A stretch of DNA of 64,000 bases from Aureliella helgolandensis. GTDB taxonomy: Bacteria > Planctomycetota > Planctomycetia > Pirellulales > Pirellulaceae. A program made the translations under genes and the position numbers. The stretch spans positions 1,116,001-1,180,000 of the forward strand of contig NZ_CP036298.1 of NCBI RefSeq assembly GCF_007752135.1, given 5' to 3'. Positions 9,609-18,764 of the stretch are shown piece by piece. The notes below the pieces were generated by a model. It did no database searches. It saw only the letters and a program-made list of their open reading frames with translations, and had not been told where the DNA came from. Position 1 is the stretch's first letter. The number at the start of each line of letters is the position of its first letter.

Positions 9609-9894
9609 CGGGATGATCGTACAAGAGTTATCACAACGCGGCCCGATTTCCGCGCTGAACTATCTTTATTGCAACTTGATCCTGTTGGCTAATTCGGAAA
9701 CCGTTCGGCTCGCTCGTCAGGAACTTCGGTATTGAATCGCAGGGGAAATGGGTTCGGTCCTATCCCACGCCTCCTCTGTAATGCCGTGAACAACAAGAAC
9801 CACTGTAGCCATCAATGTTACGGTTTCGTCGTCGCGGTCTCGCGCACCATCGCATCAAGTCTGAATGACTTCGGACCGACGGAATTCTTGTGCT

Positions 9895-10125
9895 TCATCC
9901 AATGCCAGCGAAACTCCACCGTACAACGTCGCTTCCCGCACCGCCATAACCAGCGATTGTTTTTACCCTTTCAAGGCAAGCTCGGAAGTTGGCAAGAGTG
10001 TTCTCCGGGGCATGCAGCAGCAGGCCACGGTGAGCCACAATATGAGGTGGTTCAATGGCTAGTGGCGCCAGCGGAACAGCCATGAGGCAGCATGTGGTCA
10101 GCGTAAAGCAGGTCTTGGGAAGCAT
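9895..10125 (-). pseudogene. Glycerophosphodiester phosphodiesterase N-terminal remnant
   Basis: A signal-peptide-like start at 10125 (MLPKTCFTLTTCCLMAVPL) runs into IVAHRGLLLHAPENTLANF, the unmistakable N-terminus of the GDPD family with its catalytic HRG and the metal-binding E of PENT. After the following RACLE the family similarity stops and the frame ends at 9895, some 200 residues short. Other minus-strand frames down to about 9735 are open in pieces but show no GDPD motif. It is therefore a truncated relic. The stretch 9609-9894 holds nothing else recognisable. It directly follows the hydrolase gene on the same strand. Confidence 0.7.
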
Positions 10126-10145
10126 CTGCTTGCTTTCTGAGTGGG

Positions 10146-10865
10146 TCAATCATAGTCCTGTTCCGGTTCCGCCCAGACCTGGGCGTCTCCGTCATCATCG
10201 AGGTGGACGTGAATCTTGTTGGCTCGGCAACAGACCGGACAGTCCTCTACATAGATCTGCGAGGCGCCTTCGGAAAGGTCAAGTGGAATGACGATCTCTT
10301 CCCCGCAGGCATCGCAGGTGTAACTGCCTTCTTCCTGAGAGGTCGCTTGACTGAGCCTGGCCGCAGTTGATGGCTTGTTATCTAACCACGGTAGGGGCGC
10401 GCCGGATGTTAGCAGGTTGCAGGCCCACAGCATGACCGATAGAGGTTCTTCGTCTGCCAGTCGGTGGTCGGAACCGATTTCGAGGAGCATGTCGGGGGAC
10501 AGGCCGTTAAGGGCGAGAAGCTCTTCGCTGTCAGCGAAGGGGATTACCTCGTCGTGGCGCGAGTGGAGAATTACGGAGTTCGGTTGAAGCTGCTTGGCGG
10601 TCCCCCAATTTTTCCAAGCGGGGCAGAGCAATACCAGCGGCGTGCCGCCGCTGTCGATGTTGAGCGCAACCGCCCCGCCCCGCGAGCTACCGACGATCAC
10701 GTCGGGTTGGTAAAGATCGTATTCCGCTTGAGCAGTGGCTAGGGCTTCCGCGAAATCGTCGTCATGGAGCGGTGGATTGATGACCGTGTGCCCTTGATTC
10801 TTCAGGTAGGTTGGTTTGACGCCGCCTACTACTGAATGCCAGCCATGGAGAAAGAGGATTTTCAT
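10146..10865 (-). CDS. Alpha/beta-hydrolase fused to a CPXCG zinc-ribbon domain
   Basis: A 239-residue two-domain protein. Residues 1 to about 150 form a small RBBP9/YdeN-like serine hydrolase: FLHGW at 5-9, nucleophile elbow G-S-S-R-G with Ser61, acidic DEVIPFADS and a late His in GSDHRL. Residues 182-239 match the CPXCG motif cysteine-rich family almost end to end: Cys184 and Cys187 in CDACGEEIVIPLDLS, Cys209 and Cys212 in EDCPVCC, then the acidic VWAE tail. That family is normally a free-standing protein of about 60 residues. The frame is continuous with no sign of error. An alternative start lies 51 bp upstream. Substrate unknown; the ribbon may bind zinc and nucleic acid or protein. Confidence 0.82.
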   Translation of the reverse strand: MKILFLHGWHSVVGGVKPTYLKNQGHTVINPPLHDDDFAEALATAQAEYDLYQPDVIVGSSRGGAVALNIDSGGTPLVLLCPAWKNWGTAKQLQPNSVILHSRHDEVIPFADSEELLALNGLSPDMLLEIGSDHRLADEEPLSVMLWACNLLTSGAPLPWLDNKPSTAARLSQATSQEEGSYTCDACGEEIVIPLDLSEGASQIYVEDCPVCCRANKIHVHLDDDGDAQVWAEPEQDYD

Positions 10866-11347
10866 CGCGTCCGCTTCAAATTGGAGTGTGTCGGCCCGTC
10901 GAAGGATCAGAGCCACTGGTGGAAGGCCTTGGCAACAAAGCTGACCGATGGCGACTTGAGATCAGCCAGTCAGTCGAACGCGCCCTTAAGGAGGCCTCGC
11001 TACCACGGCAGTTTGGGCGATGGATGCGGTTCATGAACTCGTACGCCAGCCGTTCCTTCTGTGCAGCTCCTGGAACCCGCACTTATACCATGTTGTGCCG
11101 AGCTGGGCAGGCAGTCGACCCTATTCTTCACCACTCTTCACAACGGCGAGCGGACTCCAGCGATCCCTGCCTGCCGAGATCGTGCTACACACCAGGAAAT
11201 CCTCCAACGCACACAGATGAAGTGATCGGTAGCATGGACCCCCGGTCCGTGAAAACCGCTCAGTACCCATCGCATCTACGGAGCGTGGCTGGCTTGAATC
11301 GAAGCGGTTGGTGCGGTGATCGAATGGGAAATGTTCTGAAAATCTTC
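10866..11347. other. Intergenic spacer with one dispersed repeat
   Basis: About 480 bp between the divergent hydrolase and repressor genes. Open frames cross it but have no family features or ribosome sites. Its only recognised content is a single copy of the GTAGCATGGACCCCCGG repeat near 11229. Confidence 0.5.
11229..11253 (+). repeat. Solitary copy of the GTAGCATGGACC palindromic repeat
   Basis: Reads GTAGCATGGACCCCCGGTCC and then GTGA. The GGACC and GGTCC arms (11236-11240 and 11244-11248) are perfect complements around CCC. The same core opens each unit of the array at 45536-48340; the array at 55005-56530 has the arm-swapped variant. Confidence 0.75.
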
Positions 11348-11395
11348 TTGACTTGCCTACACCCTGTCGGTAATACTGCCTACAGTCAGTAGGCA
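11348..11395 (+). promoter_or_regulatory. Promoter and operator of the blaI-M56 operon
   Basis: TTGACT at 11348-11353 and TAATAC at 11371-11376 with a 17-bp spacer form a near-consensus sigma-70-type promoter. Immediately after the -10 box lies a perfect inverted repeat TGCCTAC-AGTCA-GTAGGCA (11377-11395), covering the expected transcription start. A further direct half-site TGCCTAC sits at 11354-11360 inside the spacer. BlaI/MecI repressors bind dyads of this kind containing TAC/GTA; the first gene of the operon encodes one. Autorepression is the natural inference. Confidence 0.82.
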
Positions 11396-11424
11396 ATAGG
11401 TGGAAGTACTCGAAGGGGGCAAGC

Positions 11425-11871
11425 ATGGCGAAGGCGGACACGACACCGTTGACCGAGGCGCAGCGGGAGATCATGGAGGTGGTTTGGGATCACGAGGAGG
11501 TCACCGTCACCCAGGTGCGAGACGAATTGGCCCAACGACGTGAGGTGGCTCGCAATACGATCCAGACGATGATTGTCAGATTGGAAGAACGCGGCTGGCT
11601 CAAGCACCGAGAGAAGGGGAGAACGTTTTGGTATTCTGCCAGCCGCCCTCGCACCGCCTCGCTTGGTGCAAGAGTGGCGCAGATGGTCGACCGATTCTTT
11701 GCCGGTTCGCCCGAGGAGATGGTGACCGCGCTGATGGAGTATCGGGGGTTGTCGTCAGATGAAGCCGAGCGCATTCGCGAAATGATTGACGCGGCCGAAT
11801 CGAATACGTCGGCAAAGGGTACGTCGAAGCCTCATCAAAAAACCGGCAAGCAACGAGGAGGTCAAGCATGA
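11425..11871 (+). CDS. BlaI/MecI/CopY-family transcriptional repressor
   Basis: A 148-residue winged-helix repressor. Residues about 8-72 carry the family pattern: LTEAQREIMEVVWD, then VTVTQVRDEL, recognition helix ARNTIQTMIVRLEERGWL and the wing KHREKGRTFWYSA. The C-terminal half (VAQMVDRFFAGSPEEMVTAL) is the dimerisation and cleavage-prone part. The ribosome site AAGGGGGC is well placed. Its stop overlaps the start of the M56 gene (ATGA), so the pair is translationally coupled in the way blaI-blaR1 pairs are. It probably represses its own operon through the dyad at 11377-11395 and is relieved when the M56 protein cleaves it or otherwise signals. Confidence 0.92.
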   Translation: MAKADTTPLTEAQREIMEVVWDHEEVTVTQVRDELAQRREVARNTIQTMIVRLEERGWLKHREKGRTFWYSASRPRTASLGARVAQMVDRFFAGSPEEMVTALMEYRGLSSDEAERIREMIDAAESNTSAKGTSKPHQKTGKQRGGQA

Positions 11872-14800
11872 ATGTTTTCTCCGATCAATTGCTCCTATGG
11901 ATGGTCAATGTTCTAATTCACACAACGGTTCTGACTGCGCTGCTGTTGCTGATCGCCATGTTGTTTCGCAGGAGAGCTGCGATGCGATACTGGATCCTTT
12001 GTTGCGGTATGCTGCTCGTGCTTGGCAGTCCCGCAATCTCGGCCCTCATCCAATCACAGGGCAACAGTTGGCTTGCCCTGGCGGCGCCTGAGATCGCAGA
12101 GAAAACAGATCCTGTCGCGATAGCCCCCAAAGTCAATTTGGCAAAGCAGAATGCGATGGAGCGCCCAGGTTCAGCCGCCGTAAGCCCCTCCGGAGATTCG
12201 AGCCTGGAGACGCTAAACGAGCTGTCGTCCGTGATGGGGCTCTCGGGTTCGACAGAAAGCCTTGATTCTGTCAATCTCCCTCTCGCAACCGTAACGGCAA
12301 CTGAGCCAATGGTGAACTCTCGCTCATGGTTCGAGTGGATTGGGACTGGGATGGTCACCATCTTACTGGTCTGGGCGGTTGGCGCTGCGGTACTGTTGCT
12401 GCGATTGTCGGTCGGATGGATTCGACTATCGCGGATTCTCAGTCGGTCGGAACCGATTGAAGATGCAGAATTCCAAGCCGCGTTTAGGAGAGCCTGTGCA
12501 GCGGTTAGTTGCGACGGACGTCGATCCCCGAGGCTGCTCGCTTCTGATGAGATCTCTGGTCCGTTGGCCGCAGGCATCTTTGGGGGCTCGGTAGTACTGC
12601 CGAAGCGTCTGATCACGCAAGCAAATCCAATCGAACTCGCCAATGTGCTGATCCACGAAATCGCTCATGTTGTTCGTCGTGACCAAGTCATCGTCTTGCT
12701 GCAAAACCTCGTAGCCGCGATCTACTGGCCACATCCCTTGGTCCGCAAACTGAATCGGGAACTCGCGAAAGCGCGAGAGGAGGTCTGCGACAACTTTGTG
12801 CTAGCGACGACCGAGGCACCTGTCTACAGCCGAACGCTATTGTCGTTGGCTCAATTGGTTCAGCGCCCCGAAACGCTTCCAGGCAGCGTAGCTTTCTTTA
12901 CATCGCGGTGGAAGTTGGAGCAACGCGTGGCAGGTCTGCTTGATGAGGCTCGCGATACTCAAACGATTCTCGGGAAACGCGGATGGGCATTCGTACTGAT
13001 TTCGACGTTGACGCTATTAGCGGCGATCAGCGCTGGAACCATCACCATGGCGACTGCGCAGAATGCGGACCAAAATGCGATCGTCGAAACGGACGCGAGC
13101 TCGATGACGATCCAAGGTACCGTCCGCGACCCAGACGGAGCGGCAATCGCTGGCGTTCGAATCCTAGCAATCGAGCACTTTAGGGCGAACGTAGCGGGGA
13201 CGACCGAAAGCACAATTCTTCAGGAGACCATCAGCGATCGAGAGGGCCGTTACACGCTGCGTGTTCAACCCAATTCGGATCGTTTTTCAGACGGTATGTA
13301 TCTTGGATCGCAAAGCGTCTCGGTGCTTGCGACGCTGGCCGGATATGGTCCCCACGAGCAGGAGGTTTCCGAAAATGGAGCGGAGACGAATCTAAAATTG
13401 GTCACCGCCGAGCGGATCCTCTCGGGCCAGATCGTGGATTTGGAGGGGCAACCGATTGAGGGCGTTCGAGTCCGCTTGCAAGACATACGACAACCTCCCT
13501 CGACCATGGACCGTGCGGAATCGGTGGATCTGTGGATTGCCGCAGCCCAGAACACTCCCGCCGGACTCGAAGCGGACTCCGATAGCGATCCTTTGGGCAG
13601 TGACGCCGCGTCGCCGGAGGCGGTGTTTTATCCCGAAGCAGAGCGGATGCCAGGCATTACCTCACTTCAAATCGAAACACGCACTGATCATGAAGGACGA
13701 TTTCAATTTTCCGATGTCGGTGATGATCGTATGGCCGTTCTTCAAGTCGATGGATCTGAGATTGCATCCTCATTAATTCCCGTCGTCGCTCGTGAGATCC
13801 CGCCGATCAACACACCTGGAATGGGACCGCAGTATCGAACCGGAAAAACCTTCGGCAGTTCCTTCAAGATGACTGCCGAGCCAGGACAGTTGCTCACTGG
13901 GGTGGTGCAAGATCGCGAAACAGGTGCACCGATCGATGGGGCGATCATCAGCCTGTATCAGCTTCCCAACGATTTACTTGCCATCAATGGTTTTCTAGCA
14001 ACGACCAGCGATGCCGACGGGCAATATGTCCTTTCCGGGCTTCCGCACAACACTGCAGAAGCAGGCCGTCCGATCAAAATTAAGGTCACTCCGCCTGCTG
14101 GCCAACCGTATTTCCGCAGTGACCACAATGTGCCCGTGCAAGGTGGATTGCAACCGATCCAATTCGACATCCGGCTTACGCGAGGGATCTGGGTAACGGG
14201 ACAGGTTACCGAAGCTGGAACTGGAATTCCGGTTACGGGAATCGTCGGTTATCACCCCTATCTCAGTAATCCGAACGCTGAGGGGCACGAAGCCTTTCAT
14301 GCGGGGTTGATATCGATGGGCTACGAGGAAATGTTTGCGACCGCCTTGGATGGAACTTTCCGCATACCAGCGCTTCGGGGGAAGGGCGTTTTGCGAGTGG
14401 TCGCCACGAACGACGACCAATACCAAATGGAAGCTATTCCAAGCAATGCAATGAACAAGACTGGGGAGGGCACCCAGGGCGAGCGGCTAATTTACCACAA
14501 CACTATGCCGGGAAACGGAGTAGTTGAAATTGAAGCCGCTAGCGGTGTGGATGTCGTGAACGCAAAAGTGGAATTAGTCCGCGAGAAATTGTTGACGGTT
14601 CGTGTGGTCAATCCTGATGGAACCGGCGCTACGGGCTTCTACGTGGCAGGGCGACAACTTATTAACCGACTCGCGTTGTCTGGCCGTGGCTATCGCTACT
14701 GGGAAGAACAGCCCTTTTTGACTTCGACGTTCACTGTGGTGCTGGGGGACGGACAGGAACGTGAGCGACCTCTGATCATTCGCGACAAGCACAATCGGTC

Positions 14801-17435
14801 GGGGGCCGTTGTTTGGCTTAGCCAGATCAATGCCGCTGAGGAAGAGGTATTCACGATCCCACTGAAGCCAAACGCAAGGATCCTTGGCAAGTTGGTAGGT
14901 GGAAAAGCTGACCAACTCGCGAAAGCGTTTTTGCAAGCGGGAGAGGGGGATACTAACGAACTCCACGGTATGATTCCGTCGAGTTCAGGGTATCGCATCA
15001 ACGTCAGTAAATTCCTGCCGTTTTCGCTTCGCGACTTCGTACCGCTGGATAAGCACGGAAGCTTTGAATTATGGGTCCCTGCGAGCGAGCGCGGTTCGCT
15101 GCTGTTAAAAGAGTACCCTGGCGAACCACAGCTGCTTGACAATCAGCGGATCCCACCGGGCGCCACGCTGGACTTGGGAACCGTCGATCTGAGCAAGGAT
15201 CCGACAACGTGGCCGAAACCGAAACGGATTGCGAACGCCCTGGACGAAGCCAACGCAGGTGTAGATAACCTCGTCAGCGTCAGCTCGGAACATGGGGCAT
15301 CACTCTCCAACCCGCAGGAAGGCAACACGAACACGATTGGGGATAGTGGAAAGATTGCTGCAGCGTCGCCGCTAAATTTTTCAGGACGCGTCATTGATCG
15401 GGCGGGGCAGGCACTTGGCGGAGTCGAGTTTCGTTTGCTGGGAGCAAGGCTCGGCAATCTACAGGAATACTCCGATGTGTTAGCAACCAGCGATGCCGAC
15501 GGTACGTTTCAGTTCGTTTATAAAATGCCATCGAAAGAGGAAGCAAAGCTTCGACAGCTGATGAAATACTCAGAGCTCGTTGCAAGCAAGAATGGCTATG
15601 GCGTTGCCATTGCAAACGCTGCGTTGTTGGAAAACTCCGGTCAGCTCAGATCATCGTTGAATGAGGAAGAGCTGCGGTACATGTTAGGTAAGCACGGTAG
15701 CAACAGTCCCACCGTCTTGGTCATGCCGCCCTCCAATCAATCGGTTCGAGGGCGGATCTTGAATATAGACGGAGTGCCGGTCGTTGGTGCAACGGTTTCA
15801 ACGATCAATGTCTACGAAGGAAAGTCTGGCTTACTTGATGAATGGCATGTGGAAACAAAGCGCAGTGGTGCGAATTTTTATTCCGCAAGGGATCGGTTGA
15901 ACATGATTGTGAATGGTTCATTCTTAGACGGACCTCTGGCGACTGTCATCCCGGCCGTGCTGACTGATTCCAAGGGCAACTTTGAACTACCCATGCTCGG
16001 CGATGATCGAATAGCCGAGGTGTTAGTGAGTCACGAGTCGATTGAAACCGCTCGATTGTATGTCCGATCCGAAGAAGGGACGACGATCGAGTTGCCTGAG
16101 GATAGCGATGGTAGTCGAACGCCACTGCAAGTCTACTATCCAAGGCGTTTTACGTTTGTTGCCGGGGCGACCCGACCGGTGGTGGGCCGCCTCATTGATG
16201 ACCAGACAGGAGAGCCGGTTGTGGGCGTGCAGATCGAGGGGTATCGAACGGCAGTTCATTCCACCGGTGGTTCAATGCCTCCCCGGGCGGTTCGTGATAT
16301 CTCTGAGAAGGACGGCTCATTCCGTTTGGTTGGATTCCCGATCGGAGAAACAGAACTTCGCATAATTCCGCCCGACGGATCTGCGTACTTAGTGGGCGGC
16401 GTTTCCGTGAACTTAAGGCCAGGTGACAAAGAGGTCAGCAAGGTCATCCCCATGCGACGGGGACTCATGCAGCGGGGCCGAATCGTGGAAAGCGGCACCG
16501 GCAAAGCGATCGTTGGGTACTTCGAATATTGGCCCATGGCAGGAAACCCTGCGATTGCGGAGACGCCGATGCTGAAGAATGGCGATCAGCGTGTCGCATA
16601 CCTGTCCGATGAGGAAGGCGATTTCGAAATCCCCGTTTTGACTGGACGAGGTATTTTGACCTTTATGGCCAATGAGGATCAGCGTTTTCGTCGAGCTGTC
16701 GGTGCGGACGCGATTCCGTGGCCTTCAGATCCCGAAGTCGACGGAGTCATGTTTCAAACCTACCCACATTCATTGGTGCCGCAGAACCATCATTATTTGG
16801 CACCGATCGATCTTCGACCGGGGGAGACGCCCGAATTCATGACCATCAGTCTCGATTCCGGAATGTCGATTCCAGTTAGAGTGATAGGGAGCGACGGAAA
16901 GCAAGTCACGGAAGCCTATGTCAGTGGCCGCCGCCCATTCGGAGGTTGGAGTGGTACCGCCACGCAGGATTTCTCGGTAGAAGGCTACGATCCCGCAATT
17001 GGACGTCGTCTGATAGTCTTTGAACCAGTTTCAAACGGAGTGGCCATGAAGCTTCTGCAAGATCGCTCCTCCGCAGGCATTGAACTACAGTTAGAACCTG
17101 CGGGTAGCGTTACAGGGCGTTTGGTAGACTCCGAAGGTGAACCCGTTCGAGACGTTGTCATTACCAGTAGTCTCGCTGACAAGCGACCTGGCGACGATCT
17201 TCATACGGACCTCGCGTTTTTCCCCAACCTCTTGGAGGGAAAGCCGCTGCTGACAGACCGAGACGGGCGTTTCGTGGTCCGTGGGCTGATCCCTGGAATG
17301 AAATACGCCGCTTCGGCTGCCCTTCGCTCCGCTTCTTCGAATCGCAGAATTGGAAATGTTTTCGTTGGCGTTGCGGTCGCCTCTGGCGAAGTGAGGGACT
17401 TGGGCGACATCACGGTCATTCGGGAGGAGGAATGA
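11868..17435 (+). CDS. Giant BlaR1-like M56 metallopeptidase with about nine carboxypeptidase-regulatory-like domains
   Basis: 1,855 residues. Hydrophobic segments at about 7-33, 42-62, 147-170 and 368-392 frame an M56 peptidase domain with zinc motif H-E-I-A-H (His263, Glu264, His267) and the downstream REEVCDNFVLA block. After the last membrane segment the rest, presumably outside the cytoplasm, is a string of beta-sandwich repeats, each opening with a G.V.D..G.P..G pattern: near residues 407, 510, 680, 770, 1170, 1290, 1440, 1520 and 1750. In BlaR1 the external part is a penicillin sensor; here it is replaced by CarboxypepD_reg/CnaB-like modules that may bind wall, matrix or carbohydrate. 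It overlaps the repressor by 4 bp and DUF1800 by 4 bp. It ends without the thioredoxin tail often found in relatives. Confidence 0.88.
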   Translation: MNVFSDQLLLWMVNVLIHTTVLTALLLLIAMLFRRRAAMRYWILCCGMLLVLGSPAISALIQSQGNSWLALAAPEIAEKTDPVAIAPKVNLAKQNAMERPGSAAVSPSGDSSLETLNELSSVMGLSGSTESLDSVNLPLATVTATEPMVNSRSWFEWIGTGMVTILLVWAVGAAVLLLRLSVGWIRLSRILSRSEPIEDAEFQAAFRRACAAVSCDGRRSPRLLASDEISGPLAAGIFGGSVVLPKRLITQANPIELANVLIHEIAHVVRRDQVIVLLQNLVAAIYWPHPLVRKLNRELAKAREEVCDNFVLATTEAPVYSRTLLSLAQLVQRPETLPGSVAFFTSRWKLEQRVAGLLDEARDTQTILGKRGWAFVLISTLTLLAAISAGTITMATAQNADQNAIVETDASSMTIQGTVRDPDGAAIAGVRILAIEHFRANVAGTTESTILQETISDREGRYTLRVQPNSDRFSDGMYLGSQSVSVLATLAGYGPHEQEVSENGAETNLKLVTAERILSGQIVDLEGQPIEGVRVRLQDIRQPPSTMDRAESVDLWIAAAQNTPAGLEADSDSDPLGSDAASPEAVFYPEAERMPGITSLQIETRTDHEGRFQFSDVGDDRMAVLQVDGSEIASSLIPVVAREIPPINTPGMGPQYRTGKTFGSSFKMTAEPGQLLTGVVQDRETGAPIDGAIISLYQLPNDLLAINGFLATTSDADGQYVLSGLPHNTAEAGRPIKIKVTPPAGQPYFRSDHNVPVQGGLQPIQFDIRLTRGIWVTGQVTEAGTGIPVTGIVGYHPYLSNPNAEGHEAFHAGLISMGYEEMFATALDGTFRIPALRGKGVLRVVATNDDQYQMEAIPSNAMNKTGEGTQGERLIYHNTMPGNGVVEIEAASGVDVVNAKVELVREKLLTVRVVNPDGTGATGFYVAGRQLINRLALSGRGYRYWEEQPFLTSTFTVVLGDGQERERPLIIRDKHNRSGAVVWLSQINAAEEEVFTIPLKPNARILGKLVGGKADQLAKAFLQAGEGDTNELHGMIPSSSGYRINVSKFLPFSLRDFVPLDKHGSFELWVPASERGSLLLKEYPGEPQLLDNQRIPPGATLDLGTVDLSKDPTTWPKPKRIANALDEANAGVDNLVSVSSEHGASLSNPQEGNTNTIGDSGKIAAASPLNFSGRVIDRAGQALGGVEFRLLGARLGNLQEYSDVLATSDADGTFQFVYKMPSKEEAKLRQLMKYSELVASKNGYGVAIANAALLENSGQLRSSLNEEELRYMLGKHGSNSPTVLVMPPSNQSVRGRILNIDGVPVVGATVSTINVYEGKSGLLDEWHVETKRSGANFYSARDRLNMIVNGSFLDGPLATVIPAVLTDSKGNFELPMLGDDRIAEVLVSHESIETARLYVRSEEGTTIELPEDSDGSRTPLQVYYPRRFTFVAGATRPVVGRLIDDQTGEPVVGVQIEGYRTAVHSTGGSMPPRAVRDISEKDGSFRLVGFPIGETELRIIPPDGSAYLVGGVSVNLRPGDKEVSKVIPMRRGLMQRGRIVESGTGKAIVGYFEYWPMAGNPAIAETPMLKNGDQRVAYLSDEEGDFEIPVLTGRGILTFMANEDQRFRRAVGADAIPWPSDPEVDGVMFQTYPHSLVPQNHHYLAPIDLRPGETPEFMTISLDSGMSIPVRVIGSDGKQVTEAYVSGRRPFGGWSGTATQDFSVEGYDPAIGRRLIVFEPVSNGVAMKLLQDRSSAGIELQLEPAGSVTGRLVDSEGEPVRDVVITSSLADKRPGDDLHTDLAFFPNLLEGKPLLTDRDGRFVVRGLIPGMKYAASAALRSASSNRRIGNVFVGVAVASGEVRDLGDITVIREEE

Positions 17436-18733
17436 TGGTGCAAGTTGAATTGTCTTCTTGGCAGCCCTATCGTCCTAGCACGGCCTCCCCCTGGGACCTG
17501 CGGCGTGTGCATCATCTGCATCGGCGGGCAGGGTTTGGAGCGAATTGGGGAGAGTTGCAACGCGATCTGGATTCCGGCCCGCACGCTGCGATTGATCGCT
17601 TGCTTCTTGGAAATGATGTTGCAGAGGATTTCGATTCCTTGCAACACTTGATTGGTGACGCGGCAGTCAGCTCAAGTGATATTCATCGGCTGAAAGCTTG
17701 GTGGTTCTACCGCATGCTCTATTCTGGCGATCCACTGACCGAGCGGATGACACTGATGTGGCACAATCATTTCGCCACCAGCAACCTGAAAGTCAGCAAT
17801 GTCGCTTTCATGAAAGTGCAGAACGACAAGCTGCGGAAAAACGCAATGGGGAAGTTTAGTGACCTTTTGCGAGCCGTCGTGAAGGATGCTGCCATGATGG
17901 TCTGGCTTGATGCGAGGGCGAACCGGAAGGATAAACCCAATGAGAACTTGGCTCGTGAGCTGATGGAACTATTCACACTCGGCGTTGGGCACTACCAGGA
18001 ATCCGATGTTCAGGAAGTCGCTCGCGCGTTGACCGGGTGGACGATACGAGACGACGCATTCGTGAATGTGGAGGCGTACCACGATACTGGCCCCAAGCGG
18101 ATCCTCGGTCGTCAGGGAAGCTTCGATGGTGATGACGTGCTGGCAATCCTGCTCGACCAAGACGCCGTCGCCGAGCGAATCGCCTCAAGACTGTGCGACG
18201 TCTTCTTTGGCGAGAACGTTGTCCCTGCAGGACAACTCAATGAACTTGCGGTGGGGTTGCGGGAGCACGACCTTGATCTGCGTTGGGCCGTTGAAACGAT
18301 TCTCCGCAGCGAGGCATTTTTTGCTGAGAACAATATCGGAAATCGAATTCTCGACCCGATTCAATTCATGGTCGGGACTTTGCGATCCTTGGAGAGGGTG
18401 CATCCGCCGCCGAGCACTTTTCTACTGGCGGAATGGTCGGCACGGTTAGGCCAAGATTTGTTTTGCCCACCTAGCGTTTTCGGTTGGCCCGGGGAACGAG
18501 CGTGGCTTTCGACACGCACAATGATTGGGCGCGCGAACTACGCGACCGCGTTGCTCCAGGGGGAGTTGCATCGTCCCAGCCAACCCATAGCCATTGAGGA
18601 ACTTGCACAAAAATACGGTTGCTCAACTGCTGAATGCCAGACTCGGTTCGCCAGTGAATTGTTGTTTGGCAACGACCATCAAACGGGGGACGTCGGATGG
18701 ATGCTGCGGTCGACCTCAGCGAATTTGGGCTAG
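17432..18733 (+). CDS. DUF1800 family protein
   Basis: 433 residues, matching the DUF1800 family over most of its length: RRVHHLHRRAGFGANWGEL near the N-terminus, the central RMTLMWHNHFATS block, LARELMELFTLGVGHYQESDV, and the C-terminal PPSVFGWPGERAWL. Its start overlaps the M56 gene stop (ATGATG preceded by GGAGGAGG), showing tight coupling. No signal peptide is visible. DUF1800 genes usually sit next to DUF1501 genes, as here; the biochemical role of the pair is not established. Confidence 0.92.
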   Translation: MMVQVELSSWQPYRPSTASPWDLRRVHHLHRRAGFGANWGELQRDLDSGPHAAIDRLLLGNDVAEDFDSLQHLIGDAAVSSSDIHRLKAWWFYRMLYSGDPLTERMTLMWHNHFATSNLKVSNVAFMKVQNDKLRKNAMGKFSDLLRAVVKDAAMMVWLDARANRKDKPNENLARELMELFTLGVGHYQESDVQEVARALTGWTIRDDAFVNVEAYHDTGPKRILGRQGSFDGDDVLAILLDQDAVAERIASRLCDVFFGENVVPAGQLNELAVGLREHDLDLRWAVETILRSEAFFAENNIGNRILDPIQFMVGTLRSLERVHPPPSTFLLAEWSARLGQDLFCPPSVFGWPGERAWLSTRTMIGRANYATALLQGELHRPSQPIAIEELAQKYGCSTAECQTRFASELLFGNDHQTGDVGWMLRSTSANLG

Positions 18734-18764
18734 AAGAGAACATCTCCAGCAAAGGTATCCAGTG

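Noticed and set aside
10886-11392. 168-codon plus-strand frame between the hydrolase and blaI
   Set aside because: It covers the blaI promoter and a dispersed repeat and has no recognisable domain.
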